64,000 nt of DNA from Persicaria tinctoria. Its lineage: Eukaryota > Streptophyta > Magnoliopsida > Caryophyllales > Polygonaceae. The translations under genes and the position numbers were made by a program. The notes beneath the pieces were generated by a model, which saw nothing but the letters and a program-made list of their open reading frames with translations, ran no database searches and was not told where the DNA came from. Location: the NCBI GenBank assembly GCA_037127255.1, contig JBANSL010000002.1, forward strand, positions 98,052,519 through 98,116,518, given 5' to 3'. Each line of letters opens with the position of its first letter. The stretch's first letter is position 1. This document shows, one piece after another, positions 33,441 to 44,473 of this stretch.

Positions 33441-35614
33441 ATGGCTTCCTCAACTCCAACTTCAATATTAACGAATTTATGGCAGCCAACAAGCACAACG
33501 GTTTTCTTACTGATACTAACTACATCAGTCCTCTTTCTACGCCTCACAGGGGCTCACAGTAACAGCTCCTTCCCCATCCAAGAAGCCACCATCGACGATA
33601 TCCAAAAGGCTTTCCATAAAAAGGAGCTCACCTCCAGGCAACTAGTCAAATTTTACATTAAGCAGATTAAGGAGCTCAATCCCACACTAAGAGGTGTGAT
33701 AGAAGTCAACCCAGATGCGTTGGCTCAGGCAAGCAAGGCTGACAGGGAGAGGAAGAGAGCAAAGGGGTCGAGTCTCGGACCGTTGCATGGGATACCGGTG
33801 CTGCTCAAGGATAACATAGCAACCAAAGATAAGCTGAATACCACGGCTGGCTCCTACGCCTTGCTGGGCTCTGTGGTGCCGAGAGATGCTGCGGTTGCTT
33901 TTAAGCTGCGAAAGGCTGGAGCTGTCATACTTGGTAATATATGATGGAATAAGTACATCTGCAAATTATCAACGAACTTTGAAAATGCATGATAAATGTA
34001 TCTCTGATCAGTTCCCCAGAATCTACCAAATTTCAGGTAAGGCTAGTCTGAGTGAGTGGGCAAATTTCAGGTCAGTTGGTGCTCCCAACGGTTGGTCGGC
34101 TAGGGGTGGCCAAGGCCATGTGAGTAGTACTAGTACTAGTAGTGTCTACTTCTTAACTTGATCTGACTTTGAGATGAGCTCCTTGAACTACATACATCAT
34201 GTTCTGTGCATATTCTGTTGCGAGTTGTTACTCAAGGTTTCTTTCCTAATGTGTTGCAGAATCCATACAATATATCAACTGATCCTTGTGGCTCAAGTAG
34301 TGGATCAGCCATCTCTGTAGCTGCAAACATGGCAGCTGTTTCGCTTGGGACTGAGACGGATGGTTCCATCCTCTGCCCTTCAAGCTACAATGCAGTCGTG
34401 GGAATCAAGCCGACAGTTGGTCTCACCAGTAGAGGTGGTGTAATACCTATTACTCCTAGGCAAGACACCGTTGGGTAATCCTCGAATACTTTCTTGATAT
34501 TACTATATATGTCATATTGTCCTACACTGACACTTGCGAGGACTAGAGCAGGCCTATATGCAGAACTGTGGCAGATGCTGTTTATGTTCTTGATGCAATT
34601 GTTGGGTTTGACCCATATGATGCTGAAGCAACAAGAAATGCATTCAAGTACATACCCACTGGAGGCTATACTCAGTTTCTGAAGATTGATGGGATAAGGG
34701 GAAAACGATTGGGGATAGTGAGGAATCCTTTCTTCAAATTCACCAAAGGATCAGCAGAGTCTCAAGCCTTCAGGAAACACTTGAAAACATTAAGGTACTA
34801 ATCTAATCTGTGCAAACATATAGGTTATCCGGGATTGTAGATCTTAAATGATAGAGTAATAGATGGTTCAATCCAAAAGGCATGCTAAGTCTCTTGCCTT
34901 GCAATATATATAAGGCGACGAGGTGCTGTGCTGATAGACAATCTGGAAATATCCAACATAGACACAATCTTGGGAGACAGTGGGGAGCTTAAGGCAATGC
35001 TTGTCGAGTTCAAACTCGCCCTAAATTCTTACTTAAAAGGACTTGTTTCTTCCCCGGTGAGAACATTGTCAGATGTGATAGCCTTCAACGAAAGGTCCAA
35101 AGATTTGGTAAGCAACCTGCTAAGCTAAGCCTAAGATAGATACTCCAATCCCTTTCCCTTGGGTAGCATAACGAATTTGGGATGTTTGGCTACTGTAATA
35201 TTTGCTTGATGTGTATTTAATTTTCAGGAAATGATCGAACAGTATGGTCAAGAAATCTTCTTAGCAGCGGAGGCCACAAATGGTATGGATGCTGACACGA
35301 AGAAAATTCTGATGACATTAGCAGAGCTCTCAAAGAAAGGATTCGAGAGGATTATGAAAGAAAAGAAGCTAGATGCGGTTTTGACTCCAGGAGCCAATTT
35401 TGCAACAGTTCTTGCCATTGGAGGATACCCGGGGATAAATGTTCCAGCTGGGTATAAACAGAACGGGCAGCCATTCGGAATCTGCTTCGGGGGATTGAAG
35501 GGTTATGAGCCAAGGCTGATTGAGATTGCATATGACTTCGAGCAGGCTACGAAGATCAGGAAGCCACCTTCTCTGTCTTACCTCCCAACCCCAAAGCTAA
35601 GAGTTAGGCCTTGA
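33441..35614 (+). CDS. Secreted amidase-signature protein, copy 1
   Basis: Six exons, all with GT..AG introns: 33441-33933, 34037-34119, 34260-34474, 34552-34794, 34915-35107, 35228-35614; 537 residues. It belongs to the amidase signature family, like Arabidopsis At4g34880. Catalytic triad by alignment of motifs: Lys123 (LLKDNIATKD), cis-Ser204 in CGSSSGSA and nucleophile Ser228 in GTETDGSIL. The N terminus (to about 38) is a hydrophobic signal segment, so it probably acts in the secretory pathway or apoplast. Substrate unknown: such enzymes cleave amides or esters. A methionine upstream (33408) would add 11 residues before the signal peptide; I prefer 33441. Compared with copy 2 it has one extra intron (33934-34036). 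Confidence 0.92.
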
Positions 35615-36144
35615 TTTTTGAATCCTCTCCAACTTTAACAACTTCTCTTGCTTGCAAGTGAAGGTAAAAAGAAACTGTTTCTAGTTTTGAGTACTCAATC
35701 CATGGTTTCTGGTTACTGGAATAAGTAAGAATTATGGCACTCACCTTATCCTTTTTTTTTTAATGAATATTCTAGGTTTGATTACCACTATTCCAACCTA
35801 ATCCCTTTTATTATTTCAAAGAATGGAGTATTTATATTTTCTTATTGACAATACATGATTCATGATTGATCCCTCCCACTTGAAATTGAATATTAACAAA
35901 GTCTTGGAAGTGGTCATACCCCCGAGGAATTGTTTAAATGCAACAAGCAGAAAAGAAATCAACCAATGTACTTCCATTCCATGGGCATGGAGGCCAACCA
36001 TTAACCAAGGGGTATTCAAATCAAAAGGCAACACATTCAGTTCAACTCAAGTGATCAATTCTGGGTTGACTTGGATTCATTCGTTAATATCCACCTGTAG
36101 CTTAGCCTTGGTAGAGTAGGTAACTCCGATAGAACATACAAGTC
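35615..36144. other. Spacer between amidase genes
   Basis: 530 bp holding the 3' UTR of copy 1 and the promoter/5' UTR of copy 2. No additional gene. A segment near 36090 (TTGGTAGAGTAGG) is not a tRNA. Confidence 0.5.
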
Positions 36145-38181
36145 ATGGCTTCTTCAACAGTACCAATCCCTCCATGTCTGATGCATCCCAAAATCACATC
36201 CACAGCAGTTACATTACTGATTCTAACCACCACAGTAACCCTCCTCCCACACCTCACCGGAGCTCAAATCAGCAGCTACTCCCCCTTCCTAGAACTAGAA
36301 GAAGCCTCCATCAAAGACATCCAAACAGCTTTCAGCCAAAACGAGCTCACCTCCAGACAGCTAGTCAAGCTGTACCTCAAGCAGATTCGGAAGCTGAATC
36401 CAACTCTAAGAGGAGTCACAGAGGTCAACCCAGATGCGCTGGCCCAGGCAGCCGAGGCTGACAGGGAAAGGAAGAGGGCCTGTACTAATCTGGGTCCCTT
36501 ACATGGGATACCGGTGCTCATCAAGGACTTAATTGCAACCAAAGACAAGCTCAACACCACCGCCGGCTCCTATGCCTTGCTGGGCTCTATGGCGCCGAGG
36601 GACGCCGGGGTTGTTGTCAGGCTGAGAGAGGCTGGAGCTGTTATTCTTGGTAAGGCCAGCATGAGCGAGTGGGCCCATGTCAGGTCTGGTGCTGCTCCCA
36701 ACGGTTGGTCCGCTAGGGCTGGCCAGGGTCATGTAAGCTAAAGCAAGCGTCTCACTTCACCAATATTTTCCTTATTACTTTCTTCTGGCATGGATAATGA
36801 ATTTGATGATCTAAGCAGAATCCATACAATTTATCAACGGATCCCTGTGGTTCAAGCAGTGGTTCGGCCATCTCCGTGGCTGCCAACATGGTTGTTGTTT
36901 CAATTGGGACTGAGACGGATGGCTCAATCCTGTGTCCTGCAAGTCACAATGCAGTGGTGGGGATCAAACCAACATTAGGTCTCACTAGCAGAGGTGGTGT
37001 TATTCCTATATCTCCTAGACAAGATACCATTGGGTAAGTAAAAGCCGGTTATCTTCCAAGTTTCAAACTTGGAATACTTTGTTATGACTTATGAGTTATG
37101 AGGCTTCCTAGTAGCATCTAATGTTTTGGAATGGAGCAGGCCTTTATGTAGAACTGTGGTGGATGCGGTTTATGTTCTCGACGCAATTGTTGGGTTCGAC
37201 ACCTATGATGCAGAAGCAACCAGAAATGCATTGAAGTACATACCTGATGGTGGGTATGCTCAGTTTCTGAAAATTGATGGGTTAAGGGGGAAACGATTGG
37301 GGATAGTGAGAAATCCCTTCTTCAATTTCACCAAAGGATCAGCAAAAGGTCCAGCTTTTAAGAAACACCTGCAAACATTAAGGTAGTAATATGTGCTTGC
37401 ATTTTCTCCATAGCTTTATTTTATGCCTGTCTTAGGCTATCTCATCTGGGGTCAGTTATGTTAAGAGAAAAAAGATGGTTGAATCGGAAAGGCGTACTAA
37501 ATCACTCTCTTCTTGGAATAAAAGGCAGCGGGGCGCTGTGTTGATAGACAATCTGGAAATAGCCGACATTGACATGATCATGGACTTCAGATTAAGTGGG
37601 GAGACTCAGGCAATACTCGCCGAGTTCAAAATCTCCCTAAATTCATACTTGAAAAGACTCGTTACTTCCCCAGTGAGAACGCTGTCAGATGTGATAGCAT
37701 TCAACGAAAGATTCAAAGATTTGGTAAGCACCCAGCTAACTAGCTAAGAGATATTACTGTATGCTAAATATATATATGTAGTCTAAAACTATTTGCTTGA
37801 TTTGATTTTCAGGAGATGGTCGAACAATACGGCCAAGAAATCTTGCTAGCTGCGGAGGCCACAAATGGTATGGATGCTGACACAAAGAGAGCCCTACAAA
37901 AGTTAGCAGAGCTTACACAGAATGGATTTGAGAAGATTATGACAGAAAACCAGCTAGATGCGGTTGTGACTCCTGGAGCCGATTTTGCAACTGTTCTCGC
38001 CATTGGAGGATACCCTGGGATTAATGTTCCCGCTGGATACAATCATGATGGCCAACCATTTGGGATCTGCTTTGGAGGCTTGAAGGGCTATGAGCCGAGG
38101 CTAATTGAAATTGCGTACGACTTTGAGCAGGCTACTAAGATCAGGAGGCCGCCCCCTCTGTCTTTCTTAAGAGCCTTTTAA
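36145..38181 (+). CDS. Secreted amidase-signature protein, copy 2
   Basis: Tandem duplicate of copy 1, 530 bp downstream in the same orientation. Five exons: 36145-36732, 36819-37033, 37140-37382, 37525-37723, 37813-38181; also 537 residues. It has the same signal segment and catalytic motifs (LIKDLIATKD, CGSSSGSA, GTETDGSIL). Introns 2-5 of copy 1 are shared in position and phase, while the copy-1 intron after VILG is absent: the coding sequence runs through ILGKASMSEW without a break. Small differences near the active site (LCPASHN against LCPSSYN) may reflect different substrates. Both genes appear intact. Confidence 0.92.
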
Positions 38182-38479
38182 GTTTAGATTTAGGCCTTGA
38201 TTTGAATCACTGTTTTGTAAAGATGGTTTTAGTCATTGAATAGGGGAGATTTTGAGTGCAATTGCTTGCAACAGCTCCGAGTCAACAGTCAATATACTCT
38301 TTTAAACCCAAACATCATATAATACATAAAAGCCTCAATGCTTTGTAACTGATCGAGTAGCTACTTGAGCAGTAAGTAGCAACATATGATAACCATCAAT
38401 CACAGTATAACATATCATTAAATCAGGGAAAAAGTAATATAGACTAATGTGGAGGATCACCAGCTAAGATGTCAGCAAT

Positions 38480-39807
38480 CTATGATTTGCAGGACTTGAG
38501 TTTGCAAGAAGGATTGGAGTTGGCATCGCTATATCCAGAATTAGCCCTAATGAACCTCAAAGCGGTTAGAAGGGTGGTCTGAGGGGTGTCCATTAAAGCC
38601 AAGTTCAAGCTTTGGACAACTCCAAGAGAGGTGTATGGGAATTGGAAGCTGTTGTAGGAGTTGAGAAGGGCAGTAATGCCTTCCCTTAATAACGTTCTGT
38701 AAGGGTCAGCCCTTCCTTGGAGGCCTTCCCATAAGGTCATGTCTGTTCCATACTTATCGGAAGCCAAGGGGCCAAATATAAGTCCAACCTTCATGTCTGG
38801 GTTCAGCACCCTCCAGTAGCATCTGTACTCGGGCATCATCCAGTACCTACACATGCCCATTTGCCATTCAGAACAAACAGCCTTTAAATTACTTGAGAAA
38901 GATGAGAAGGTGTTGCCAGTTTTGATTGACTTACTCATGGGAGCAGGCAGAAGCCTCCAAGAAAGGCATGGGAGGCATAGAGGGCAAAGGAGGAAGAGGC
39001 GGCATTGGCGGAAGCCTGAATGCCGGGGCCTTGGGAGGGGACTGAGATGGAGGAGTGGGTGGGTTCACAACCACAGGCGGAGCTAGAGGAGGAGTAGGTG
39101 GGATCACCACCACAGGCGGAGCTGTAGGTGAAGGGCGTGACTCATGGGAGCCAGGGCAGAAGGACAGGGGCTGAGCAGGCTGGGAAATCAGGACATTAAC
39201 AGCATAGAACTCCATCCCGAAGAAGCTGAAGGTGAGCCTGAGGGACTCGGCAGGCCCAGCAGAGGCCTGACAAGAGGAGGAGTCGGCTTCGCCATTGCCA
39301 CCAGCAGCAGCATTGACTTGGGCGTAGCAGCCAGACAAGTCAGGGGAGCCATCAAATCTCATGGTGTAGCCTCCAAACATGTTTGTGGTCTCTTGGCCAA
39401 CCATTTCCATTTGGGTGTCAGTCCCTGGGCATAGCATTGCAACCTTAACCCCTACAGGTTACAGCCAACAACAACAACATCATCATCATCATCATCATCA
39501 TCATATGATGGTGCTGCACTCTCTTCATTGGATGAAGGTGCATTTGAAACATAAAAGAGTGACAGAAAGGAAGGGAATGGAGAATCATACCGGATAAAGG
39601 ATAATCAAAGAGGGACACGCGCCCATCCTTGCACTGGTCACAGAAGACAATGCCACTGACCACAGCGCCTCCATACGTGCCATTGATGGCTCCTCCCACT
39701 ATCACAAGAGCCATCAAAACAACCCTCCTCACAATCACAATCACAGAGTACTGCATCATACATACTTGTTTTGGCATTGAAATTCCAACAAAAGCGACAA
39801 ATAACAA
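38480..39807 (-). CDS. Pollen Ole e 1/extensin-type proline-rich secreted protein
   Basis: Three exons on the minus strand: 39807-39591, 39451-38935, 38846-38480, joined in frame (366 residues from the first ATG; Met11 at 39777 or Met18 at 39756 are alternatives that leave a better signal peptide). After the signal peptide comes a Pollen Ole e 1 domain (GIVFCDQCKDGRVSLFDYPLSG and further cysteines), then a Pro-rich linker (PPTPPLAPP, LPPMPPLPPLPSMPPMP), then a conserved C-terminal module (YRCYWRVLNPDMK, LLREGITALLNSYNS, LTALRFIRANSG). This layout resembles Arabidopsis FOCL1-type cell-wall proteins (from memory). Likely an apoplastic structural protein. Intron 1 contains a CAT microsatellite (39479-39502). 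Confidence 0.85.
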
Positions 39808-39819
39808 GTGGAGCTAAAG

Positions 39820-41345
39820 AATGGCGAGAAGGGATTGGTGTGTTGTGATTAGAAAAATGTGGCCCTCCACTGATTTCAGCTTCTTTAATAGGCTACATAT
39901 ATGTCAGCTGGGAAAAGTAAGTTTCTCAGTAATATAAATATAATGGTTTATTAACTCCCAACTGTCCCATTGTTACCATTTATGAGGGTTGAGAAATTGG
40001 GAAATATACAGCAGCAAAATACTTGAGTCGGTGGCTGAAACAATTCCTACCGGCATTGAAATGTATAGACTGTAGTGTAGAGTATATCATATCTCAACCC
40101 CAAACAGTCATACTGAATGACGTAGCTGCTACCATCAAGCCGTGCTTCCATGAGAAAATCTGAATGGGATTATGTGAGAGAAATAAATGGACAAAGAGGC
40201 TCTTTAGACTGCATAGCTTGGCAAGTAGACGAACTCCCACCTACATTTCAAGGTTAGCAGTGAATGCAAACCACTTTTGGTGGTGAATTTTTCATAAATG
40301 TACTCCACGTTTAACAAAAGTTACATTGATCTACTTTATACACATGCAATTGCAAAGCTATTTTAATCTCAATGCGGTAATTGGTAAGTAATAAGATAGG
40401 GAAAGGGGGGGGGGGTTTGTATCTAGCCGTTGCAGAAAATGCACTCAGCTAGCATTTAAGAAACTCCCACCGGCATTTCAGATCAGTGTTTGAGGTTCAA
40501 TGGTGTGAACACTGGACAATTGGACATAGTTTCTAGGTAGCCGTTGTCGCAAATTTGAAAGTGGGTTTGCAATTGTCAGGAGCATTTATGAAATCAAAAT
40601 CTATACAAGCCTCTACAAAATTGATAATGGGGAGGATGGCAAGGCAAGACAAATGATCCTTGACTTTCATGCTTCCATTGGATACATGTTATGGGAGGAA
40701 ACTGCAGACTAAAGTTTGGTTTCTGCACTCATGTGAAAGTGGTTGGTTGGTTTCTACACTCATGTGAAAGTGGTTCAATATTTATAGCACCTTCCAATAA
40801 TACTAGCAAGTACTAGCACTTGTTTCTGTAAGGTTTTTTTATCCTTGTCATAACAAATATATTTCATTTACACAAATGCTGTCAGTTATGGAAACTGTCC
40901 AGAGATATAAATCATATTCATCAGCTTCACTTATTGAACAAGGCCTCTTGAAATACACTTCCAGCTAGTTGTAGGTTAGTGCCATCATTCATCAATGTTA
41001 ATGGGAAGGGAAAACATGAAATGAAGAGGCTTCATCGAAATAAGAAGAAAATACATCAAACATGTCACGTCCAATGCAAGAGACTCTCTCCGTTTAACTG
41101 GTTTTAACTCATGAATACAATCATGTCACGCCAAATGCGAACATAATTCTCTCAATCAAAATTGTATAAATGATGCAAATAAGTAACTCTAACAAAAATT
41201 CCTCACCCAAGACAGACCTTGGGTCTATAACAATCGCAAACGTACAGCACTTCTACCAAAATTGTGACCTAATCAAAATCGCAATGAATATAGGGAAATC
41301 CAATTGAGCTCCCCCCTTAACTCAGGTATGTGTTTGGATGTCAAA
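39820..41345. other. Intergenic region between the Ole e 1-type gene and eIF4B
   Basis: About 1.5 kb with no gene found on either strand. Holds the Ole e 1-type promoter (left part) and the eIF4B 3' UTR (right part). A short direct duplication (CACTCATGTGAAAGTGGTT, twice) lies at 40729-40774, and a G run at 40405-40415. Confidence 0.5.
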
Positions 41346-41796
41346 TTATGTACCTCCATTCTCTGTATTCTCAGCAGCAGCATTCACAGCCTTGTCAGCA
41401 TCTTCATTCTCAACACTATCAGCACAACTAATGAGTAAGAAAAGGTAAGGTTTAGATACAGAAAAAATGTAATACCAAATCACTCAAATATCAATTTCAA
41501 CAAATTAGCTAACTACATCAGCAAAACAAAAACAAACTGTCAAGCATAGTAGTCTTCTTGTGTCTAGTCATTGAGACTGTAAAACGCAGGAATTCAGCAC
41601 AAATCTATCTAGACAGTTAACTGATTACTGATGAGGATCGAATTGAAACTAACCTGGCAGGTTGAGGAATCTCTGTTTCCTCCTTCCTCCAACTTGTCTT
41701 GTGCATCAAATCATCCTTGAAGGAGTCATTCCTCCCCATCCCAAACCCCTTCGTCCTAAGGTCAGATCCATTGTCAGCCTCTTCCTTGGCTTTCAG

Positions 41797-42340
41797 CCGG
41801 CAAGGTTATTAGGATCGGGATTCTAGGATCGAATCACAATAAGGTCTATGGATCGGATCGTAAGATCCCATTAGGGGATCGTAAGATCCTCGAAATATAA
41901 TTAAATAATAAAATAAAAATATATATAACAAAGTTGCTTAATTTAAAGTTCTAGAATGAGGGGAAAAAATGTTAGTTACACAATATATTTTTATTTTAAG
42001 ACATAAAAATCTACATTTACGACCTTAGAACTTGCCATATTGGTTAAAAGACTCGAAAATAATTGTCTCTAAGCTATTTTTCATGTTCCTTACCTGAATG
42101 TGTACTTTTAAACACCCTAAAATCAACCAAGGAAACAAAACAAATGTTTAAAAAATACATATTGTTAATAAAAATAGGATCTTTAGGATCGTAAGATCCT
42201 ATCGATCCATTAAGATTCTAAAGATCCCATTGTAGATCCTACACAAAAAAGATCTTATGCATAGATCCGGATCGGAGCCATAGGTAGGATCGTAGGATCT
42301 TAAGATTCTAAAGATCCGGATCGGGATTCTAATAACAATT
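41797..42340. mobile_element. GATC-rich, hAT-like non-autonomous element in eIF4B exon
   Basis: 544 bp flanked by CTTTCAG (41790-41796 and 42341-42347), a 7-bp perfect duplication of eIF4B coding sequence (8 bp with one mismatch, as for hAT). Imperfect inverted ends: CAAGGTTATTAGGATCGGG on the left and, reversed, AATTGTTATTAGAATCCCG on the right. The interior is filled with GATC-containing repeats, including the palindrome GGATCGTAAGATCC several times. No coding capacity. The superfamily is uncertain (hAT or Mutator-like). Confidence 0.75.
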
Positions 42341-42390
42341 CTTTCAGGGCCTCCAACTTGTCATCAATCTCCTTCCAATCCTGCCCCTTA

Positions 42391-43271
42391 GACCATCTAC
42401 CACCGTACCCCAAAACCCCTCTAAACCCCAATTATACCATATAATCACTCCCACCGTAGTGTATCTCACATCTCCCCAATTTTTTTTTTACCAATTGTCT
42501 ACAGGAGCTTGCTATATATGCCATTTCAACTCATATGCTATACTCCTTCTATTTATTATTCTTTTTGCCTTTTTTCACTTTTTACCCTTTTTTATTATTC
42601 TTATTTCACATGTATACTTTGTTAAATTTATTTTTGCCCTTTAATTTTATGCTATTAAATTTTGATAAAAATAAAAATTATGCCAATACATTATTCATAA
42701 CAAGTTTTTTCATATAAGTCTAATATTGAGCATAATCGGACAAAATGACCTCAATACATAATCATTAATTAATGTGTCGTAATACAACATAAAAAAAAAT
42801 TACACAATATGATAATGACATCTTCATAACACTTTGAAAAAATAACAAAACCATTCAATAAATTAATAATTATGTATTTGAGCCTGATAATGACATCTTT
42901 TTATCGATCATAGTCGACGTACGGAGTCAGCGAATTATAAAAATTATAATGTTACAAACTCATAAACAAGCTTGTAAATTTGAGACTAATATTTGAATAT
43001 AATTGAACCAAATTAATTTAATACATAATCATTATTTAAGGTTTCTTAAAATAACATATATATTATACATTATAATTTGTAATGTATAATATAGCAAGTA
43101 TTTAGTTTTGTAAACTAGTTGTTGTTCATAATTTTAAATAAAACCTACCCTTTTATACACTATGGTGGGAGGAGTTAAAAAAATATGTATGGCTATTTTT
43201 TAAGTTAGCCTTTTCCATATGCTAAAACCAAAGATATAGCTACCAAATTTAAGGTATGGTGGCAGATGCTC
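42391..43271. mobile_element. PIF/Harbinger-type MITE in eIF4B exon
   Basis: 881 bp flanked by TTA at 42388-42390 and 43272-43274. Terminal inverted repeats GACCATCTACCACCGTACC and (reversed right end) GAGCATCTGCCACCATACC, 16 of the first 21 positions matching. Subterminal inverted CTCCCACCGTAGTGTAT and CTCCCACCATAGTGTAT copies strengthen the call. AT-rich interior, no ORF. It sits 40 bp (of eIF4B coding sequence) from the element at 41797-42340. Confidence 0.88.
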
Positions 43272-44473
43272 TTACCCTTCAAAACCTCCTCTCTCGGCCT
43301 CGCCTCTCCGAACGGATTGGATCCTTTAGGCTTCACCTCCAGCCCTCCGTTTTCACTGGTGACCGACACAGTCCTGCGCTGAAGGTTCAGCCTTGGCCTC
43401 CCCGCATCAACCACTCCTCCATTGGTCTCCCTCTTTTTCAGCCAGTTGTCCGAATCAGCAGCCCCAGAGGATTCAAACCCTACCCCCCTCCTCTCTCGTT
43501 CGAGTCGGGGGCCATTGGAAACGCCTCTGTCCCCCTTGGCCCTTGTCCAGTTGTCCGAATCCGCGCCGTTGGAGGACGAATCGAACCCCATACGTCTCTC
43601 TCTCCTCCCCTCAGAAGGGGCGAAGCTCTTATTCGAAGCCCAATTGTCGACCTCGTCGGCCCTCGATGAGTTAAAGAAGCCAACTTTGTCCCTCCTGTCG
43701 CCGTCTGCGCCGGTAAACTTCTTCGCCTTGGACCAGTCGTCAGCCTCGTCAGCGCGGGAAATGCCGTCGTCAGCGCGGGAATTGCCTCTTTCGGAAACCC
43801 TAGCCCTAGGATTGGCGGAATCGTAACCGTAGCTCCTGAATCCGCCACCAAAGCCGCTGCGGGGTCGCTCGAGCTCCTCGGCAGAGCGCTCGCGGGGCCC
43901 GGTGGGAAGGGAGAGGAGCTCGTCGGTGGTGAGGCGGTGGGAATCGAGGCCGGGCGAGGCCTTGGGGGCGGAGTAGGTGGAGAACTCGGCGAGGGAGAGG
44001 GTCTGAGGCTTCTTCTTCTTGGTCTTGGTGGCAGCGGCGGCAGAGAGGGAGGGGAAATCGGAGGAGGGGGGTTGAGGGTGAGATTGGAGGTCGCGCATGA
44101 GGTCGTCTTCGTGTTGTTCGGAATCGAGAGCCCAGGCACCGGGCTTGGATTTGACGCCCCAGACAGAGGAGGAAACAGTGGCAGCCATGGTTGGAAGGTT
44201 TGGATCTGTTCTTCTTCTTCTGATTCTGATTCTGATTCTCTGTCTGTTGGGTCTCTGTTTTTTCTTTGAAGAGTTTATGGGTGGTCTGTTATGGCTGACT
44301 TGTGGTGGGAGAACCAGTCTACATCCAGATTCGATACTCTCGTCATACTATTATGGTATGGTGCTGTGTTTGAGTTGTCAGCAGCCCCACCCTTGGAATA
44401 TAGAAATTGCGATAACATGTATACCAACTTTGTAAACTGGAATATAAATCCATATCTATCTATTTATATCTAT

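Larger units (their letters stand above)
41346..44188 (-). pseudogene. EIF4B: eIF4B gene disrupted by two DNA transposons in its main exon
   Basis: Plant translation initiation factor eIF4B, which supports eIF4A/eIF4F unwinding of mRNA 5' ends. Coding pieces on the minus strand: 44188-43272, 42390-42341, 41796-41654, then after an intron 41427-41346. The N terminus (SSVWGVKSKPGAWALD), the repeated ADSDNW motifs and NPFGEARPREEVLK are diagnostic. The main exon is interrupted by a MITE at 42391-43271 and a second element at 41797-42340. Counting each target duplication once, the pieces sum to 1,182 nt, exactly 394 codons, so the gene was open before the insertions. Each insertion has a length that is not a multiple of three. 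A normal product is not expected unless splicing removes both. The final exon encodes an acidic tail ending ENTENGGT. Confidence 0.88.

Noticed and set aside
39379..39597. His-rich small frame
   Set aside because: Translation of the CAT microsatellite in intron 1 of the Ole e 1-type gene.
43205..43271. Reading eIF4B as ending in a MITE-encoded tail after KGKS
   Set aside because: The tail lies inside the MITE terminal repeat; the true continuation (GQDWKEID) lies beyond it.
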